Shown here piece by piece: positions 63,032 to 64,000 of a stretch of 64,000 bases of DNA. Numbering within the stretch: the first letter of the stretch is position 1; every line of letters starts with the position of its first letter. The notes beneath the pieces are model-generated. The model was not told where the DNA came from. It saw only the letters and a program-made list of their open reading frames with translations, and searched no databases. The stretch comes from Planctomycetota bacterium (lineage in GTDB: Bacteria; Planctomycetota; Planctomycetia; Gemmatales; Gemmataceae). Location of the stretch: the NCBI GenBank assembly GCA_016873225.1, contig VGXS01000012.1:41869-105868 (forward strand), given 5' to 3'. The translations under genes and the position numbers were made by a program.

Positions 63032-63765
63032 GGTTGGCCTCGGAATTTTGGTGGAGCAATCCCCGGCAGTGATCCCCAGATATCGACGAGCAGCGAGAAG
63101 ATTTCCGGTTCGGCCTGCTTCAGCTCGCCGGCGACGAATGGGTAGAAGTCGTTCGAACCGAAATAGGACTCGGTCAACTCGGCGAAGAACTCCTTCTCGT
63201 CTGTCAGTCCATAATGCTCGTGCATATTCCCGGAGACGGTGAGGACCGATTTGTACTTCCCGCTGTCGCGGAACTTCTTCCAGGCTGCGATCACGCGGGG
63301 TTCGTCGAATCCGATGATCTGATCATGGAAGCCGTGCGCGAGTTCATGCAGCACGACCCACGGCTGGCTGTGGATCCCCTCGGGCTCGAGGAAATCCTCG
63401 ATCTTTGGAATGTGGACGCACTTCGCGAGTGTCTCGCTGTAACCATGCTCCTTGAGCCAGCCGGCGTCGGGGTGATATTGCATCACGCGCAGGTCGCCGT
63501 GGTTCAGGTCCAACTGAATCGTGATGGTGCGGAGCTTGGCGAGCGACTTCTTCGGCACGACCACCGCGATGGCGACCAGCCGCGCCTCAAGCAGCTTCAA
63601 CGCACGAGCCCCCACCGCCGCGTGTTCGCCTTTCACCAGGCGATCATCCACGCGGACGGTCCAACCTTCGATGCTGCGATTGGTGTGAGCCGTGGGCAGC
63701 GGTTTCTTCTCCGCCGCGACGACGGTCACGGGCAACAGAGCGAGGAGTAGCAGGATGTACTTCAT
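63028..63765 (-). CDS. secreted zincin metallopeptidase
   Basis: A 245-residue exported protein with signal MKYILLLLALLPVTVVAAE. WVVLHELAHGFHDQI near residue 142 is the HExxH motif, and KEFFAELTESYFGSNDFYPF supplies the downstream glutamate, as in the anthrax-lethal-factor-like (ATLF-type) gluzincins common in planctomycetes. The start overlaps nothing upstream except the decayed oxidoreductase 9 bases away. It is followed by and coupled (ATGA) to the esterase gene, so the two act together on an extracellular substrate by inference. Confidence 0.86.
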   Translation of the reverse strand: MKYILLLLALLPVTVVAAEKKPLPTAHTNRSIEGWTVRVDDRLVKGEHAAVGARALKLLEARLVAIAVVVPKKSLAKLRTITIQLDLNHGDLRVMQYHPDAGWLKEHGYSETLAKCVHIPKIEDFLEPEGIHSQPWVVLHELAHGFHDQIIGFDEPRVIAAWKKFRDSGKYKSVLTVSGNMHEHYGLTDEKEFFAELTESYFGSNDFYPFVAGELKQAEPEIFSLLVDIWGSLPGIAPPKFRGQP

Positions 63766-63774
63766 CGGTTGAGA

Positions 63775-63873
63775 TTATCCCTTCATGAGCAACGCCATCG
63801 CTGCGTTATGACCGGCGATACCACTGACGCCGCCGCCGCGACGGGCTCCCGCGCCGGCGAGGTATAAGGGGCT
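63775..63873 (-). pseudogene. C-terminal end of a FAD-dependent oxidoreductase cut by an IS
   Basis: About 32 codons read SPLYLAGAGARRGGGVSGIAGHNAAMALLMKG before TAA at 63775-63777. This is the characteristic end of phytoene-desaturase/PYROXD2-like FAD oxidoreductases (LYLxGAGxxPGGGVSG). The 5' part is not seen upstream; an IS5-type sequence begins within a few bases of 63873. The gene was therefore interrupted by insertion, though the rest may lie beyond the window. Confidence 0.75.
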
Positions 63874-64000
63874 CTAACAAAAGGTATTGACCTTACAGCT
63901 GCAGAGGTTAAGTTTGATCCGGTCAAGGAGGACCGGAGATGGCCAAGCCCCTTTTGACAGATGACCTATGGGAGAGGATCAAGCCTCTCCTTCCCCCCGT
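63874..64000 (+). mobile_element. left end of an IS5-family insertion sequence
   Basis: The sequence changes from oxidoreductase to CTCTAACAAAAGGTATTGACC, then a strong ribosome site (AAGGAGG at 63925-63931) and a transposase start. The exact terminus is not defined; it falls between about 63865 and 63885. The inverted repeat partner is outside the window. Confidence 0.65.
63939..64000 (+). CDS. IS5-family transposase, N-terminal part
   Basis: MAKPLLTDDLWERIKPLLPP is the familiar N-terminus of IS5-family (IS427 group, DUF4096) transposases. Only the first 20 codons are inside the window. ATG 63939 follows AAGGAGG. Confidence 0.85.
   Translation, partial: MAKPLLTDDLWERIKPLLPP

Overview
The window reads as a high-GC chromosome segment from a planctomycete (Planctomycetota). 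Two exported proteins carry the planctomycete N-terminal motif of the LExLExRxxPA type. There is a DUF1501 protein, a Pirellula/Verrucomicrobium-type c-haem domain in a giant lipoprotein, ThuA and Gfo/Idh proteins, a DUF1570-like zincin and a DUF3050 protein. I cannot place it below phylum level. Coding density is high and most genes lie in tightly coupled clusters.

Layout. The left edge (17-244) holds a decayed IS630-like transposase. From 7538 down to 398 runs an eight-gene minus-strand cluster: inositol-3-phosphate synthase, TIM-barrel sugar isomerase, UbiA prenyltransferase, Gfo/Idh oxidoreductase, zincin, rhodanese, MoaC and polyprenyl diphosphate synthase. Divergent from it are ribBA, ychF and a ThuA gene. 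At 11.4-20.3 kb lie a 1492-residue repeat/FG-GAP surface protein, a YncE-propeller/phosphoesterase fusion and a second exported protein. At 20.5-29.2 kb are housekeeping genes on the minus strand: dnaK, a D-amino acid aminotransferase overlapping a soluble histidine kinase, pnp, rpsO, a Sua5-type tsaC gene and cysE/epsC. The gap before tRNA-Gly(CCC) holds two unusually long hairpins with matching loops.

From 29.8 to 43 kb secreted hydrolases and a PQQ/cytochrome dehydrogenase alternate with genes carrying one or two inactivating lesions: a methyltransferase, a beta-galactosidase-like protein, a ThuA protein, a TPR/OGT-like glycosyltransferase and an SprT fragment. From 54.2 down to 42.9 kb a long minus-strand series runs MoxR, DUF58, transglutaminase, DUF1501, thioredoxin-TPR, the giant haem/cupredoxin lipoprotein, SprT and a 50-residue ORF.

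A mobile island begins at tRNA-Ser(CGA) (55066-55152). It has a tyrosine integrase with an in-frame TGA, an excisionase-like protein, unknown genes, a Fic protein preceded by two matching palindromic sites, and a strongly AT-rich stretch (about 59.4-60.6 kb) with unrecognised membrane proteins. The right edge has a sialate O-acetylesterase, a zincin, and an IS5-family element inserted into a FAD oxidoreductase gene.

Limits: all functional calls come from motif and family recognition by eye. No database search, folding program or codon-usage calculation was run.
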